From: Peltaster fructicola
Taxonomy: Eukaryota; Ascomycota; Dothideomycetes
Assembly (NCBI GenBank): GCA_001592805.2
Contig: CP051142.1
Location: forward strand, 1,612,001 to 1,676,000
Direction of reading: 5' to 3'
Length of the DNA stretch: 64,000 nucleotides
Part shown: piece after piece, positions 40,119-51,947 of the stretch
Position numbering within the stretch: position 1 is the stretch's first letter
How the letters are laid out: each line of letters opens with the position of its first letter
The notes under the pieces: generated by a model
Told to the model about the DNA's origin: nothing
Databases searched by the model: none
What the model saw: only the letters and a program-made list of their open reading frames with translations
Program-made: the position numbers and the translations under genes

Positions 40119-42419
40119 ATGGCCAATGGTGTCCCACAGACAAATCAAGCCAGATATCCCTACCAGCAGAATCAGCAGCATACCTCTTCGCAATCGCGCA
40201 ATAATCTCTACCATCGAAACGCCTCACCCAGCAACGCCAACCACCGATCATACCTCCTTCCGACCACCGAAACCCCTTCGCCGACACGATCTCCGGGTAG
40301 AAGATCGCCTGCGCATAACACAGCTATGTATAACCACAACAACCACCGACAGGGCCATGGCGTGATAAATGGAAACACGAATCATCAAGGATACCAGGCC
40401 CAGATGAATCTAGCCAAGCACTACCAGACTCAAGGGCATGGGCATCACATGAACAACCAGCACCACGACCATGCAGGACTTGGCGGAAACAACACTGGCT
40501 ATGGTAACCATCAACACACAGTCTCTACGAGCACGCTCTCGAACACCACTCCACACTTCACTCCTGCACATCTCCAACAGAATGGAACTCCCAATAGCAA
40601 TGGTGGCCTTACGAATCCCGTATCACCGTACCACGAGAAACAGTTGCAGGAATATGAGAAGCTCAAACCCGCTGGGGAACGGCCACACTACTACGCACGA
40701 ACAGCACCACATGTTGCTAGGCAGATGGGGACAACGGCTTCTATGTCTACTGTTAATAAGAATGACGACGACAACCGTGTGGAACGACGCAGGGCGGTAG
40801 ATGATGCTGACGGCGATGGCGACAATGTATGGCGGGCTATCGACTTCGGCGGACAAGGCTTGAAGTGTATGGCAACATCACTCTTTCGCTACAACTTTCT
40901 CCGAAAGATCTACTTCAACCACAACAAGTTGTCCTGGCTCCCAGTACAGATAGGAACTATGCGAAACCTGACGATTCTCGATCTCTCATTCAACGAGTTG
41001 TATCAGCTGCCGCAAGAGATTGGAATGCTCACGAATCTCAAGGAGCTTAAGCTGTACGAGAACAAGCTCTCGGACCTGCCATTCGAGATTGGATCGCTCT
41101 ACCAACTTGAAACCCTAGGACTCTTGGGCAACCCGATGCGACCAGACTACGTAGAGAGGCTGAACAAGGATGGCACACAGGAGCTGGTTCGCTACTTGCG
41201 CGAACAGGCAGATCCGCCGTCGCCGCCTGAAGAACGTGCTTACATTTCTCTAGATGATTCTGACTCCCCTGAAACAGAGAAATTCAATGTCCTTAGCTGG
41301 AATATCCTGTGCGATCGTGCCGCCACCCAATCGGCTTATGGGTACACACCTTCTGAGGCTCTAGGCTGGAGTCGACGTCGTGGCGTTATTCTCGACGAGG
41401 TGCGGCAGAGAAATGCCGATATCGTCTGTCTGCAGGAAGTAGACGTCGAGAGCTACGCTGAATACTTCCGACCAAATCTAGCCAACGACGACTATCGCGG
41501 AGTGTACTGGCCCAAGGCACGAGCCCAGACAATGGCCGAGAAGGAGGCGAAGAATGTAGATGGGTGCGCCACTTTCTACAGGAACAGCAAATTCATACTT
41601 CTCGACAAGCAGTTGATTGTCTTCTCTCGAGAGGCGATCAATCGTCCGGACATGAAAGGTGAGCACGACATCTACAATCGTGTCATGCCTCGAGATCACA
41701 TTGCTGTGGTTACCTTCCTAGAGAACCGACAAACTGGAGCACGTGTAATTGTCGTCAATGTGCATCTAGCCTGGGAGCCGTGGTACCGTGATGTCAAGGT
41801 CATACAGGTTGCCATCATGATGGAGCAGCTGAGCAAGATTGCCGAGAAGTATTCGAAGTGGCCTGCTTGCACAGATAAGGAGGTCTTCCGATTCGCCAAC
41901 GAGGATGCGCCTGATGGTGGGCCAGAACCTGTCAAGGCTGAGCTGGCGCCTTCAGTCAAGTACGAAGATGGTACTCAGATTCCGATGCTCATCTGCAGCG
42001 ACATGAACTCAACGCCAGACTCTGGAGTATACGAGCTTGTAAGCCAAGGTGCTTTGTCCAAGTCACATCCGGACCTTGCAGGCTACAAGTATGGTGACTT
42101 CTCACGCAACGGCATGAACCACCCATTTAACCTCAAGTCCTCCTACGGTGTCATTGGAGAACTGCCGTTCACGGATTACACGACAGACTTCAAGGAGACC
42201 ATCGACTACGTATGGTACTCGACGAACTCACTGCAAGTGACTGGATTGCTCGGTGAGATCGACCCAGACTACCTCCGACGTGTACCTGGCTTCCCGAACC
42301 ACCATCATCCCTCCGACCATGTGGCTCTATGGGTCGAGTTTGCAGTCAAGAGCAGAAAGGAGCGCAAGCAAGTCGAGGCAGACTTTGGCAGTTCATCACG
42401 ACGAGGAGGCAATCGATGA
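40119..42419 (+). CDS. CCR4: CCR4 deadenylase
   Basis: A single exon of 766 residues. Ccr4 is the poly(A)-shortening nuclease of the CCR4-NOT complex in cytoplasmic mRNA decay. About 220 residues of Asn/Gln/His-rich N-terminus precede a leucine-rich repeat block (LTILDLSFNELYQLPQEIGMLTNLKELKLYENKL) that binds Not1. The C-terminal endonuclease-exonuclease-phosphatase domain has the catalytic Glu in VCLQEVD, plus FNVLSWNILCDRAAT, CSDMNSTPDSGVYEL and the final PSDHVALWVEF with catalytic Asp and His. Length and order match fungal Ccr4. A GTG lies directly before the ATG at 40119; ATG is preferred. Confidence 0.95.
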   Translation: MANGVPQTNQARYPYQQNQQHTSSQSRNNLYHRNASPSNANHRSYLLPTTETPSPTRSPGRRSPAHNTAMYNHNNHRQGHGVINGNTNHQGYQAQMNLAKHYQTQGHGHHMNNQHHDHAGLGGNNTGYGNHQHTVSTSTLSNTTPHFTPAHLQQNGTPNSNGGLTNPVSPYHEKQLQEYEKLKPAGERPHYYARTAPHVARQMGTTASMSTVNKNDDDNRVERRRAVDDADGDGDNVWRAIDFGGQGLKCMATSLFRYNFLRKIYFNHNKLSWLPVQIGTMRNLTILDLSFNELYQLPQEIGMLTNLKELKLYENKLSDLPFEIGSLYQLETLGLLGNPMRPDYVERLNKDGTQELVRYLREQADPPSPPEERAYISLDDSDSPETEKFNVLSWNILCDRAATQSAYGYTPSEALGWSRRRGVILDEVRQRNADIVCLQEVDVESYAEYFRPNLANDDYRGVYWPKARAQTMAEKEAKNVDGCATFYRNSKFILLDKQLIVFSREAINRPDMKGEHDIYNRVMPRDHIAVVTFLENRQTGARVIVVNVHLAWEPWYRDVKVIQVAIMMEQLSKIAEKYSKWPACTDKEVFRFANEDAPDGGPEPVKAELAPSVKYEDGTQIPMLICSDMNSTPDSGVYELVSQGALSKSHPDLAGYKYGDFSRNGMNHPFNLKSSYGVIGELPFTDYTTDFKETIDYVWYSTNSLQVTGLLGEIDPDYLRRVPGFPNHHHPSDHVALWVEFAVKSRKERKQVEADFGSSSRRGGNR

Positions 42420-42790
42420 GTGTAAGCCCTTAACCACAGCCTCGTCTTCTACTGCAAGAGGCGGGTGCTCTATTGTCGATGCAAATGTGCTCCTTGTCAA
42501 CGATCCGGTTGTGTTTCTTGGGGCAGGTGGCGCTAGTGTCTCTCCTTGGCGAAATGTTCCTTTGCTAAGGAGGAGTGGGCATTTTTTGGGCTAGTATGGG
42601 CGTTGTCGCTTTCATGTGTGCTATCAACGTCGTCTCGTTGCAGCTCTGTCAGCTATGGAAGCTGACAGATGGGTGCAGTATCATGTAGCGGTCAATCATT
42701 GTATCGACCCGGAATGAAACGATCATCTCTTCTCAATTTGCATGCCATATCTACACTGGGTATCATTATATGCTTGTTTGCTATGCTACT
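42420..42790. other. 3' region between convergent CCR4 and SKT5
   Basis: No gene is seen in these 371 bp. Confidence 0.5.
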
Positions 42791-45105
42791 CTACATCATA
42801 ACACAATCTTCGCCATTCTTCTTGGCGTGTACACCCATTTCCTCGAACGTGGTTGGTCCTTTGGGAGGTTTGGGCTGCGGTGCTGCTTGTGCTGTGGGAT
42901 CCTTAGCCGGTGGTCGTGGTGCGGCATTGTTTTGTGGCATCGGTGATGGTCCCCCCTGCGGCCTTCCTTGACTCATGTTAGGGACAGACTGAGACTGTGG
43001 CATGGGTGCTTGCGCTGGCCGCCCTTGTTGCATTGACCCAGCTTGCGGCGGTCCCTGTGGACCTGGTCTGGATCGTCGATCATCGTACGGTGCCGCATAG
43101 CCTACGCTCGGTCTCTGCTGCTGCTGTGGCTGTGGGTTTAGCTGTGGAGTGCCAGGCGCAGAGGAAGGATATTGGCCTAGGCGTTGCGAGGGCTGAGAAG
43201 GATAACCACCAGGACCTTGTTGCATTTGTGGAGGTCCTGACACGATTCGCTGACCAGGACCTTGTCTTCCTTGCGGCGGAATAGCACCTGGTCGAGGCGA
43301 TTGTGCAGGTCCAGGGCCAGGTCCGTACCGCCGGTCATACTGCGGTTGTGGTGGTGGTGGTAATGGCCCTCCGTAGCCTGGACCAGGTTGTGTCTGTGAA
43401 GACGGTCTTGGCTCTCCGTAGGTCGTTGTAGCAGGTCGCGGAGGCTGTGGTGAAGCCCACTCGCGTCCGCCAGGTTGTGCTGCATACACTGACGGAGGAC
43501 CGTCGTGGGCGGGATATGGCACAGTCGAGCTAGACCGTTGCCCATACTGTGGCATAGGACGGTCATCGGTTGGATATGGGGCAATTGATGCCGCTCTGGG
43601 AGGAGGACCTTGGGCACCAGCCTCTGGTATTTGACCGAGGCGGGCTCCCGCTACCGGTCGTCGTTCCGGGCGAGCACCTCGCATCGAGTTGTGCATGCTC
43701 TTGATCCTAGTAATGGCAACCTGCTCGTGATCTTTCTTCGAAAGGTACTGCCGTCTCGACAAAGCGTCGATCCGACCTTTGGCATCCTCATTGCCATGCT
43801 GTGCTGCCTTCTCGTACCACTCCATCGACTTCTTCGTATCGACAGGCACACACATGCCAATTTCGTAGAAATAGCCGAGAGCGAATTCTGCTGTCGCAAG
43901 GCCAGTGGCTGCTGCACGCTCTGCGTACGAGTATGAGAGCTCCTCGTTTTGGGAAATAGCCCTTCATGACCGACGAGGAACCACTTGCTTAATGCCATGT
44001 CGGCTTCTGCTTCGCCTTGCTTGGAGGCAAGCGCATAGTAATGGATGGACAGGGCAGGATCAAAATCACAGCCCATGGCGCCGAGCTCGTAGGAGGAGCC
44101 CATCTTCAGCTGTGCTTTGGCGAACTTTAAGAAAGCCGCCTTCTCGATGTACATTCGAGCCTTAGCTTCGTCAGGCTGCAAGAATGTCTCAGGCACATCG
44201 ATCTGTGGGAGTTGACGAGCGAGTAGCATGCCGTAGACATAGGCGCCTTGCGCAGCATTTTCGTCAGCGGTCTCGGCAGACTGCCTTATAAGCTCAATCG
44301 CGTGCTGCCAATCTTGTTGCTGGCCATGCTGGCCTCTGAGTGTCATCATGCCCAACCTATAGCATGATGCTGAGTCGCCGGCTTGTACGCCACGATGATA
44401 ATGTCGGAGAGCTTTGGTGGCATCGTTGAAGGACTCATAAAGCATGCCGATGCGATATTCTGCTCGTGCATATCCCTTGTCAGCAGCTCTTGAGTAGCAT
44501 CGGAATGCTTCCTTCTTGTCCTCACGCTGTCCATAGCGTCCCCATTCCAGCCACATGCCTCGTAGGAACTCTGCTTTGGGATGATGCTGTGAGGAGAGAA
44601 AGGTGACAATGTTCATGGCGTCGACCTTGAGTGCATGCTCAATGTGAGGTGTGCTGGATCTCGCAGCGCTGGGCTTGGCTGCAGCTGTCCTTTCCTCGTT
44701 GTCTGCGCTGACTCCCACACAGATCAATGCATCTGCCGCCCATGCGAGCTGCATCTCCGGATCTGTGGAGTCCAGCACAAGGTTGCGTGCGTTCCATAGT
44801 GTCTCTTCAAACTCTTCGTCAGATGGCGGTACGTTGGCAGGTGGGTTCTTGAGCTTAGGGAAAGGACTGAAGCTTGGTATCTCAGGCTCTCCGGAGCGGC
44901 GATCGACTGTTGCATTTGATAGAATGGATTCGCGATGATCAAGGGTCATATTCTGCAGGCCATGTTGGATCTGTGTCGACATCTCTGGCATATGCCTCTG
45001 CGGCTCGGGAGAAATGAGCTCTGGGACAGAGGTGGGTGGAGAGTAGTAGTCGTCATAAAGACCAGGCACATAGTTTGAGCCCATTCTAGGAGGCTGTGCC
45101 GCCAT
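42791..45105 (-). CDS. SKT5: Chitin synthase activator SKT5/CHS4; one frame break
   Basis: The intronless gene encodes about 771 residues in two frames. Sel1-like repeats run through the middle (AFRCYSRAADKGYARAEYRIGMLYE; IHYYALASKQGEAEADMALSKWFLVGHEG; EWYEKAAQHGNEDAKGRI). A long Pro/Gln/Gly-rich tail ends in the prenylation motif CVMM, as in yeast Skt5, which recruits chitin synthase III to the membrane. At the run of four T bases on the plus strand (43948-43951) the frame shifts by one: a fifth would restore PKNEELSYSYAERAA, a conserved segment. The total length is one base short of a multiple of three. The ATG at 45105 (MAAQPPRMG) is the first plausible start. Confidence 0.85.
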
Positions 45106-45555
45106 GGGCAAGGATGTGGTGCTCAGAGGGATGATGCTTTAGTGAATGGTATGTTGGTTCCGGATGCGGATCTGGATTGAGCATTTGTCGGTCTCAGCCA
45201 TTGTCTCGAAGGGTGAATGGTGATGGGCCAAAAGATGTCGAATGATCAAGGACAATGTCGGGCCATGAGGCGCATGCGACAAGGCTGAGTTGTTGTAGAT
45301 TCGCAGCATGTGCTGTTGTCTTCATTTAGCGTTGCGCAGACCTGCGTGCCCGCTGCCTGCCCGCACTGGTGAGCCATATTCGTCACAGCATGCATAAGCC
45401 ACGCTTCCTGCTACAAGCATTCCTAGGAATCATGATCCCGTACAGCTGTCAGCTATACGAGATGTCTTACTGCTGACTCACATGATATACTATTCTCACA
45501 GTGTGAGGGTGGCAGCCACCACGATCGTAGGTTGACGCAGACGAGCATCACACAC
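45106..45555. other. Divergent promoter between SKT5 and OXR1
   Basis: About 450 bp separate the two starts. No gene or clear motif is seen. Confidence 0.5.
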
Positions 45556-46596
45556 ATGTCGGACGACGTCACAGATGAAAAGCCGCCGCTGTCGTTAACG
45601 CACTCACCACCACCTCCACCGCCTCCTGATGGCTCTACTCTAGGATCTCTAACTTCGACACTATCCTATTTTGCACACCCGATTGCATACACAGTAGAAG
45701 GCGTCCTACGCAGGATCTCAGTTGACGACGCGCCCACACCACTGGCTCGAGCTCTGAGCGCAAACTATAACGGTTCCATGACCGATCCTACACTTGGCGT
45801 ATACCACCCGCCAACACCTCAAAGAAAGCATTCTCCCTTTCAACCGCCGCCTCTGACACCGCTGTCGCTCAAAGGTTACAAGGCTTCCACCAGCCACAGG
45901 TCGCGGCTTCTAAGCAGAGCGCTAGCAGAGGAAGTGCGATTACTAGTACCACCCCGACTACAGCTCGTGGACGAGTGGCAGTTGAGTTACTCGCTCGAAC
46001 AAGATGGCAGCACACTGTCGACCATGTACTCGCACTGTGACAAGCACAAGGGCAAAAGAGGCGGTTTCGTAATCGTAATTAGAGATTCGGAAGCTGGCAC
46101 ATTCGGCGCATATCTCTCGGACCCTCCCAAGCCAAGTCCACAGTACTATGGCTCTGGCGAATGCTTCCTATGGCGAGCCTTCCGTCTGCCTGCGCTACCC
46201 GATCTCTCGCAACTACCACCGCCTCCATCTGCGGATACTACACATCTCTCGCGTATGACCACGATCGCCATGTCTCGATCAAGCTCGAGTGCTTCTCTAG
46301 CACCAAAGGCAAAACATGCCACAAACGGTAGCGATACAATGGCCTCCTCGATATCATCGTCAGATGGCATCCGCTTCAAAGCTTTCCCATACAGCGGAGA
46401 GAACGATTATACCATCTATTGCCAGTCTGATTACTTCAGCGTCGGCGGAGGAGACGGGCACTATGGCTTGTGGCTGGACCACAATCTGGCCAAAGGCGTC
46501 AGCGATACTTGTCCTACCTTTGGCAATGAACCGCTCAGCGCAGAGGGCAAGAAGTTCGACGTCCTAGGCGTGGAAGTGTGGTACATCGGCGCATAG
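45556..46596 (+). CDS. OXR1: Oxidation resistance protein 1, TLDc domain
   Basis: A single exon of 346 residues. OXR1-type TLDc proteins protect against oxidative damage and bind the vacuolar ATPase. The N-terminus has proline runs. The TLDc domain fills the C-terminal 200 residues: WQLSYSLEQDGSTLSTMY, FVIVIRDSEAGTFGAYLS, YGSGECFLWRAF, and the closing GGGDGHYGLWLDHNLAKGVSDTCPTFGNEPL and VLGVEVWYIG. A low-complexity serine insert interrupts the domain, as often seen in filamentous fungi. The ATG at 45556 (MSDDVTDEKPP) follows ACACAC and is favoured. The gene converges with GPI1, 72 bp apart. Confidence 0.93.
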   Translation: MSDDVTDEKPPLSLTHSPPPPPPPDGSTLGSLTSTLSYFAHPIAYTVEGVLRRISVDDAPTPLARALSANYNGSMTDPTLGVYHPPTPQRKHSPFQPPPLTPLSLKGYKASTSHRSRLLSRALAEEVRLLVPPRLQLVDEWQLSYSLEQDGSTLSTMYSHCDKHKGKRGGFVIVIRDSEAGTFGAYLSDPPKPSPQYYGSGECFLWRAFRLPALPDLSQLPPPPSADTTHLSRMTTIAMSRSSSSASLAPKAKHATNGSDTMASSISSSDGIRFKAFPYSGENDYTIYCQSDYFSVGGGDGHYGLWLDHNLAKGVSDTCPTFGNEPLSAEGKKFDVLGVEVWYIGA

Positions 46597-46668
46597 CGGT
46601 CGAAGAAAGAAATGATACCCGGTTTAGACGGCTGACACAGAGTATAGACGAATGATTAGACATCAACA

Positions 46669-48881
46669 TTATGTGTTCCACCAATGTCGCTTTTCTTTCT
46701 TCGTCGACTTCTTATTCGTAAGCAGCACAGAGTCGATCCCACCATACACATGGCCGTTGGTGTGACCGTCAGCATGATTCGAGCCGGTAGTCAGGAGCTG
46801 CCAGAGCTCGTTGATGCTGACACGATTCGCTGGCAGCATGCTATATTGCAGGCTGTACAGACTCTTCCGATGTATCGGAGGTACAAACTGTCCGGAGATG
46901 AGGCCCAGAAAGACCCGAGGTGAGAGGTAATGCTTGCGTAGTCGATGGCCCAGTTGAGCATACTGAGCAAAGGTTTGCTGAAGAGGCAAAGGTACAGACT
47001 GTAAAGTTAGCAGTGTTCACATTGTAGAAGATGCGGTACTCTCACTTCGAGCTTGACGTATGCTATCGGCGCTAGGCCTGACTTTGTCGCGAGTGTATTA
47101 GTAGTAGAAGAGATCGCTGCATGGGTATCGTAAAGTTCAAAACGAACACCGCCTGGTAGACGCCGGCTGTCCTTGAGGCGGAGCATTAATGCAAAAAGTG
47201 GGAAGTGGTTCAGACATGCCAGCCAGGTGTCGAGTGCAGCTTTTAGGACGATGACACCCATCCGAGCGCCGGCGAATGTGGCATAGAAGACTGCAACTGT
47301 CGGCAGCAGGAAAAACAGGACAGTGAAGAGGATAGTGCCCAGCAGTAGCTGGTCGAGGTCGTAGTCGCAGCTGTCGATCCTGTTACGCAGGACATTTCTC
47401 TTCTTTCCACGAAAGAGATGGAAGAGAGATAGTATGATTGTGAGCTGCCAGTTGTAGATGCGTGCAGATGCAACGTAGAATGCATAAATGTGTGTAGTGA
47501 GCACTGAAACGAGGTCTGAAGCCAGCGCGATTGGTAGTGAAGCTCCAGCAAAGCTGCTCCAGCCAATGATGCGGATGATATGAGGCAGTGCTGTCTCGAA
47601 TTGCTGCATATAACCTGCCCAGTAGTCGATCACCCACAGGAACAGGTCGCCGAGAAAAGCAGCGAGCTCGTTGTTTAGCTTGAGACCAGCAGGCTGATCC
47701 ATAAGCCAAACAATCATTCGTTGTAAACCATCAATGGCATAGCTGTCCATGGCCTTCTGCACATGTGCCGCAACAGCGTCAGCGTTCTCGACGATGTATG
47801 ACCCGAGAGTGATGCCGATGATGATGTCGTTGGCGACTAGCCAGAGGCTGTTGAAGAAGCGAATGTACTCGGTGTGGCTGTTGGTTATACTGTGCCAATC
47901 GGTCCGTCGCCTGTGTAGAGTGATATACTGGGCTGGCCAATAGCAAAGCTGTTGTAGACGGATATCTAGTTGTTGAGCCGTGGCTGAGACGTCACGCAGC
48001 GCCGCACGGTCTGGAAGTGGTCTCCACTGAAGTATTATCAGCACACATTCCGCTATCGTCCTTTGCACCATAAGTCCAAGGATGAAGACCTGTGAGAGGA
48101 CAGGCCAAGCATGTTGGACGAACATATTCGTCAGCCAGTTATTAAGCTGGTCCTGGACATCCGTGGCAGAAGCAACAACCTTTTCACCGACGCTGAGACT
48201 GCGTTTGGCTCGCACTCCTACTAGATTGATGTTCTTCTGCATGACTTCGTTGATCTCGGCAGAGCAGTTGATCTGACTGAAGATGGTAGGCAATGCGAGA
48301 TCCTTTTGTGTAGGCGGGTGATGCACGACGGTATGCAACTTGAGCTTCTCAACCAGCTTCTGTTTACGTTTGCGTTCTGCTTCTTCCTCGTCCTCTATGC
48401 GATCGAAAGTAGTGCCAGTGGCGTACACCCCACGCTTGTCATCAAGAGCCAAAGACATTGGCGTCAATGACAGATACTGCATCTTCTTAGGATCAGGTTG
48501 ATCAAAGACAATGACCTGGAAAGTGAGGCCAAAGCTTGCCGAGCATCTCACGACTGGAATTCGTTGTCGCTTCGTTTGGTGTAGCTCTAGGAATTTTGCG
48601 TCAAATCCGGTCGTATGTGACAGGTTGATAGTGCCTAGAACCACAGGTGCATGGCCTCCGCAGCGGGCAAGAATATTGTCGATAGGATGAGGACTGTTGC
48701 GAAACAGCGATCTGACCTTCAAGGCATGCTCGACGTTGCGTGGATCGACGCCCTCGAGCACTCCAATGACAAGTATGTCATGATCGGAATTTCTCCATCC
48801 TACAAGCACACCTGGTATGCTACCAGCTGGCACAATCGAAGGCCAGAATATGCGCATCAAGCCATGCTTACGAGTTGTCAT
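46669..48881 (-). CDS. GPI1: GPI1/PIG-Q, GPI-GlcNAc transferase subunit
   Basis: Two exons (48881-47046 and 46998-46669; 47-nt intron with GCTAAC branch) encode 721 residues. Gpi1 stabilises the ER complex that adds GlcNAc to phosphatidylinositol, the first step of GPI anchor synthesis. The N-terminal MRIFWPS motif and later QWRPLPDRAALRDVSATAQQLDIRL are family features. Multiple transmembrane segments follow (NDIIIGITLGSYIV; DQLLLGTILFTVLFFLLPTVAVFY), then FPLFALMLRLKDSRRLPGGVRFEL, where the LP-GG-FEL wording is conserved. The last exon contains SPRVFLGLISGQFVPPIHRKSLYSLQYSMLPANR. A tiny membrane-protein gene ends only 58 bp upstream. Confidence 0.92.
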
Positions 48882-48939
48882 GATACCATGTTGATATCTT
48901 CTTGTGACCCAGCCTGGCTCCCATGTGTGATCCGTACTC

Positions 48940-49314
48940 TTAAAATGAACCTCTTCGAGTTAGCTGCTCTCTTGCAGATATGCCAGCGAGATCGGACCGA
49001 GGATGCTGGCAGACGTTAGAGATTGATCGTACTCGTGTCAAGTTACCCACTACTTCTGCCTCTTTTGCAGCAATGCGTTGGATAGGTATCAGGATGACCA
49101 GGAAGAAGACAAAGAGCACAGCGAAACCGTTCGCAGCTCTTGTCTGTTGATGATGTGAGCTAAATTGGGTAGTCGGACAGAAGAAGTAGCTTACGATGAC
49201 GCCACGATCCCAGGCAAAGATTGCGAGTTCGTAGAGTCGTGTTACTAAGTCCCAGCGAGCTGTGATGTATCCAGAGAAGAAGATACCGAAGGTCAAGATC
49301 GAGACAGGGTGCAT
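48940..49314 (-). CDS. Small two-helix membrane protein upstream of GPI1
   Basis: Two exons (49314-49195 and 49143-48940; 51-nt intron, in phase and stop-free) encode 107 residues. Helix one is VSILTFGIFFSGYITARW, then DLVTRLYELAIFAWDRGV, then helix two GFAVLFVFFLVILIPIQRIA. The wording recalls a conserved but uncharacterised ascomycete protein; this is memory of the family, not a search. A second possible intron (GTAACT...GCCAG, about 48975-49015) would change the tail and run it into the GPI1 start. The gap to GPI1 is 58 bp on the same strand, unusually short for a fungal tandem pair. Confidence 0.65.
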   Translation of the reverse strand: MHPVSILTFGIFFSGYITARWDLVTRLYELAIFAWDRGVIVSYFFCPTTQFSSHHQQTRAANGFAVLFVFFLVILIPIQRIAAKEAEVVGNLTRVRSISNVCQHPRSDLAGISAREQLTRRGSF

Positions 49315-49945
49315 TGAGATGCCGGTCGCGCGATCGTTCTCATCACTGCCCTAAGGTTGGCATGGCTGTGGATTGATGCATGGATCTCCGGTCGTTGCTC
49401 ATGCATTGATTCAGTGTGTCGTCCACAGTCATGGTTGTTGCGAGAAGAGTACAACCTTGACGTGGTCATCACTACGGAATTTAGCCGCACGCGGCATGGA
49501 AACGCGACTTCACTTCAGCCCTATGGCCTCTGGTAACAGCAAGTCAACTGCATGGCCTTGAACTCATATCATCTACTTCCAAGAGTAGTGAGATCGTGTT
49601 CAGCTATTCATCGTACGAGAGAATCCTGGCTGGACTGGTTAATAACTATTCCGGAGCCGGTGCGCGAGACAATACCAAGAGAGTCATCCAGGCACGGGCC
49701 ATCTCGACTGCATTTTGTGCCCGACACAGCTTCAGTGTTCCCTTACGACTGGCGACAGCTATTTTGTCCTTGTGTTAGAATTGGACGTGAAGCATGACAG
49801 ACTGCTTCTCATCTCCTTGATTGGTGCATGATCAAGTACGCCGGAAGGTGCGTGCAGTACAGCACCTGCACAGCTTAAACAAGCAGCTTCACGCAAGACC
49901 TGTCCCATATGAGGCGCGCCTGGATCCAAGACATACTTCAAAGCC
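49315..49945. other. Divergent promoter before NUP42, no gene seen
   Basis: Only chance frames are seen between the small membrane-protein gene and NUP42. Confidence 0.45.
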
Positions 49946-51947
49946 ATGGTCGGTAACCGGAACAGAGTATGTCAATTCTATCTCGAAGGGCGATGCAGGT
50001 TTGGAGGTAGGTGAGCAACAACAATCACAAAGATGTGGTTTGACTGTCTTCATAGATGGGTGCAAATATGAGCATCCAAACGACCAAGCTCAGAATCAGA
50101 ATCGCTTCGCTGCGCTCGGAAGCCAGCCAAGAGGCAGATCTAATGCTTTCGGTGCGAATAGCACGGAAACAACAAAACAGTCGATGTATGCTCGCCTAAC
50201 AGTACCATGCGAAGATCACGCCTAACACGCACTGCTAGGTTCGCTGTGACAGCTGAGGGCATCAAGCTGGAGCTCACTGACGAGCGACCGATTTGGCCAC
50301 TGTCATCATACGGACCAGGTCGCGATGCTCCAAGACAGCTTCTCGACGCAGAGTTTGAGCAGAGCCCAGAAGAGATGCGACTCTTGCACTATATGGCTCT
50401 CGCAAATGGCAACACTCAAGAGACTGTAAGCACTCTTAACTTATCGTCAGAGTCATCGCTGATCTTCCTAGGCACAAAGAGAGAGCTCGACTGGTGAAGC
50501 TGTCAATCAAGCGATCCAAAAGATCCTTTCAGATGTCAATGGTGCTGTCAAATACGTACTCGATGGCAAAGATCAACATCCAAATCGCATAGACATGTCG
50601 AAACAACCATTCGGCAATCAGGAGAATGCATCTTCCTCGCAATCAACATCGACCTTCGGCGCACAAAAGCCGCAGACATCGAGTTTCGGTCAGCCGTCAA
50701 GCTTTGGGCGCAACCAGCAGTCATCGAGCTTTGGACAACCTTCTACTCCAGCACAAGGCTCATCCTTTGGTCAACCGTCTGCCCTAGGCAGTACATCATT
50801 CGGTCAGCCATCAGGGCTGGGCCAGAACTCAGCATTTGGCAAGCCCTCTGCACTGGGAGGTTCTGCCTTTGGTAAGCCATCTTTTGGCCAACCAAGTCAA
50901 CCCTCAGGATTCGCTGCAGCTGCTCAAGCACCTTCCTTCGGCCAATCTGGCTTTGCTGGGAAGACTACCCCTTTCGGTGCTGCCACAGCTACACAATCAT
51001 CTTTCGGACAGCCTTCAGCATTCGGTGCAGCAGCGAGTAATGCTTCGCCCTTTGCAGCTGCAGCAAATAAACCCTCTCCGTTTGGCGCTACAGCAACTAC
51101 GCAACAAGTCTCTCCATTTGGTGCCGCAGCGACTGCACAACAAGCCTCGCCATTCGCTGCAGCCAGTGGCACTCAAGCTCAACAGACTACTGGCACGTTT
51201 GCGCAGCCTTCAGTGACCAACGCTGCGAACCGGGCGTCGCCGTTTGCAGCCAGCTCGGGCACTGAGCAAGGCTCCGGAACATTTGGCAAGCCTTCAGCGT
51301 TTGGCGCAGCAGCAAGGCAAGCATCGCCCTTTGCTCAACCGCCGCAAGCAGCATCAGCATCACCCTTTGCAGCGGCCGCACAGAACGCATCGCCATTTGG
51401 ACAAGCAGCGCCAGCTCAGAGCAGTCCATTCGGCGCAACCACCCAAAACAAGTCGCCATTCGCGCAAGTGCAGCCTGCTCTTGGGCAGCCTTCTCAGCCT
51501 GCACAGTCCTCCTTTGGACAACCCTCGCAGTCTACACGAACATCTTTTGGCCAATCATCACAGCCAATACAATCGTCTCCATTTGCTGCAGCAAGCCAAC
51601 AGCAGAATAACGTGGCCAGCACCAGTACAAAGCAACCGACGAATCATCTTACCCGCGACGGTGCAGGTAGACTGACAGCCTTCCACGGCGCACCCGTTTC
51701 CTTCGACAGCGTGAAGAAAGCTCATACTGCACGAAATCCGCGCACTGGCAAGCAAGAAAGGATTTGGTTCCCAGACGGAGCCACGCTTCCTCATAAGGAC
51801 GCACAAGCTGAGGACAAAGCTTACGAGGGCGGAATTGGCCAACAGCTGGCCAGGATGTATCTCTATGCGAAAGAGTTCGGCACGTTTGAGAATGGTGTAG
51901 TGCCAGAAATTCCACCCAAGTGTGAGTGGGTCTCATTCGATATATAG
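49946..51947 (+). CDS. NUP42: CCCH-finger FG nucleoporin (NUP42/hCG1 type)
   Basis: Four exons (49946-50006, 50056-50185, 50239-50425, 50472-51947) encode 617 residues. The N-terminus VCQFYLEGRCRFGDGCKYEH is a C-X8-C-X5-C-X3-H zinc finger, split by the first intron. A helical segment follows (EAVNQAIQKILSDVNGAVKYVLDGKDQHPNR), then about 330 residues of FG repeats (SSFGQPS, SAFGKPS, SPFAAA, SPFG). The C-terminus has a conserved-looking GRLTAFHGAPVSF and TLPHKDAQAEDKAYEGGIGQQLARMYLYAKEFGTFENGVVPEIPPKCEWVSFDI, the Gle1-binding part in Nup42 homologues. It acts at the cytoplasmic face of the pore in mRNA export. Its stop converges on COG3, 109 bp apart. Confidence 0.9.
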
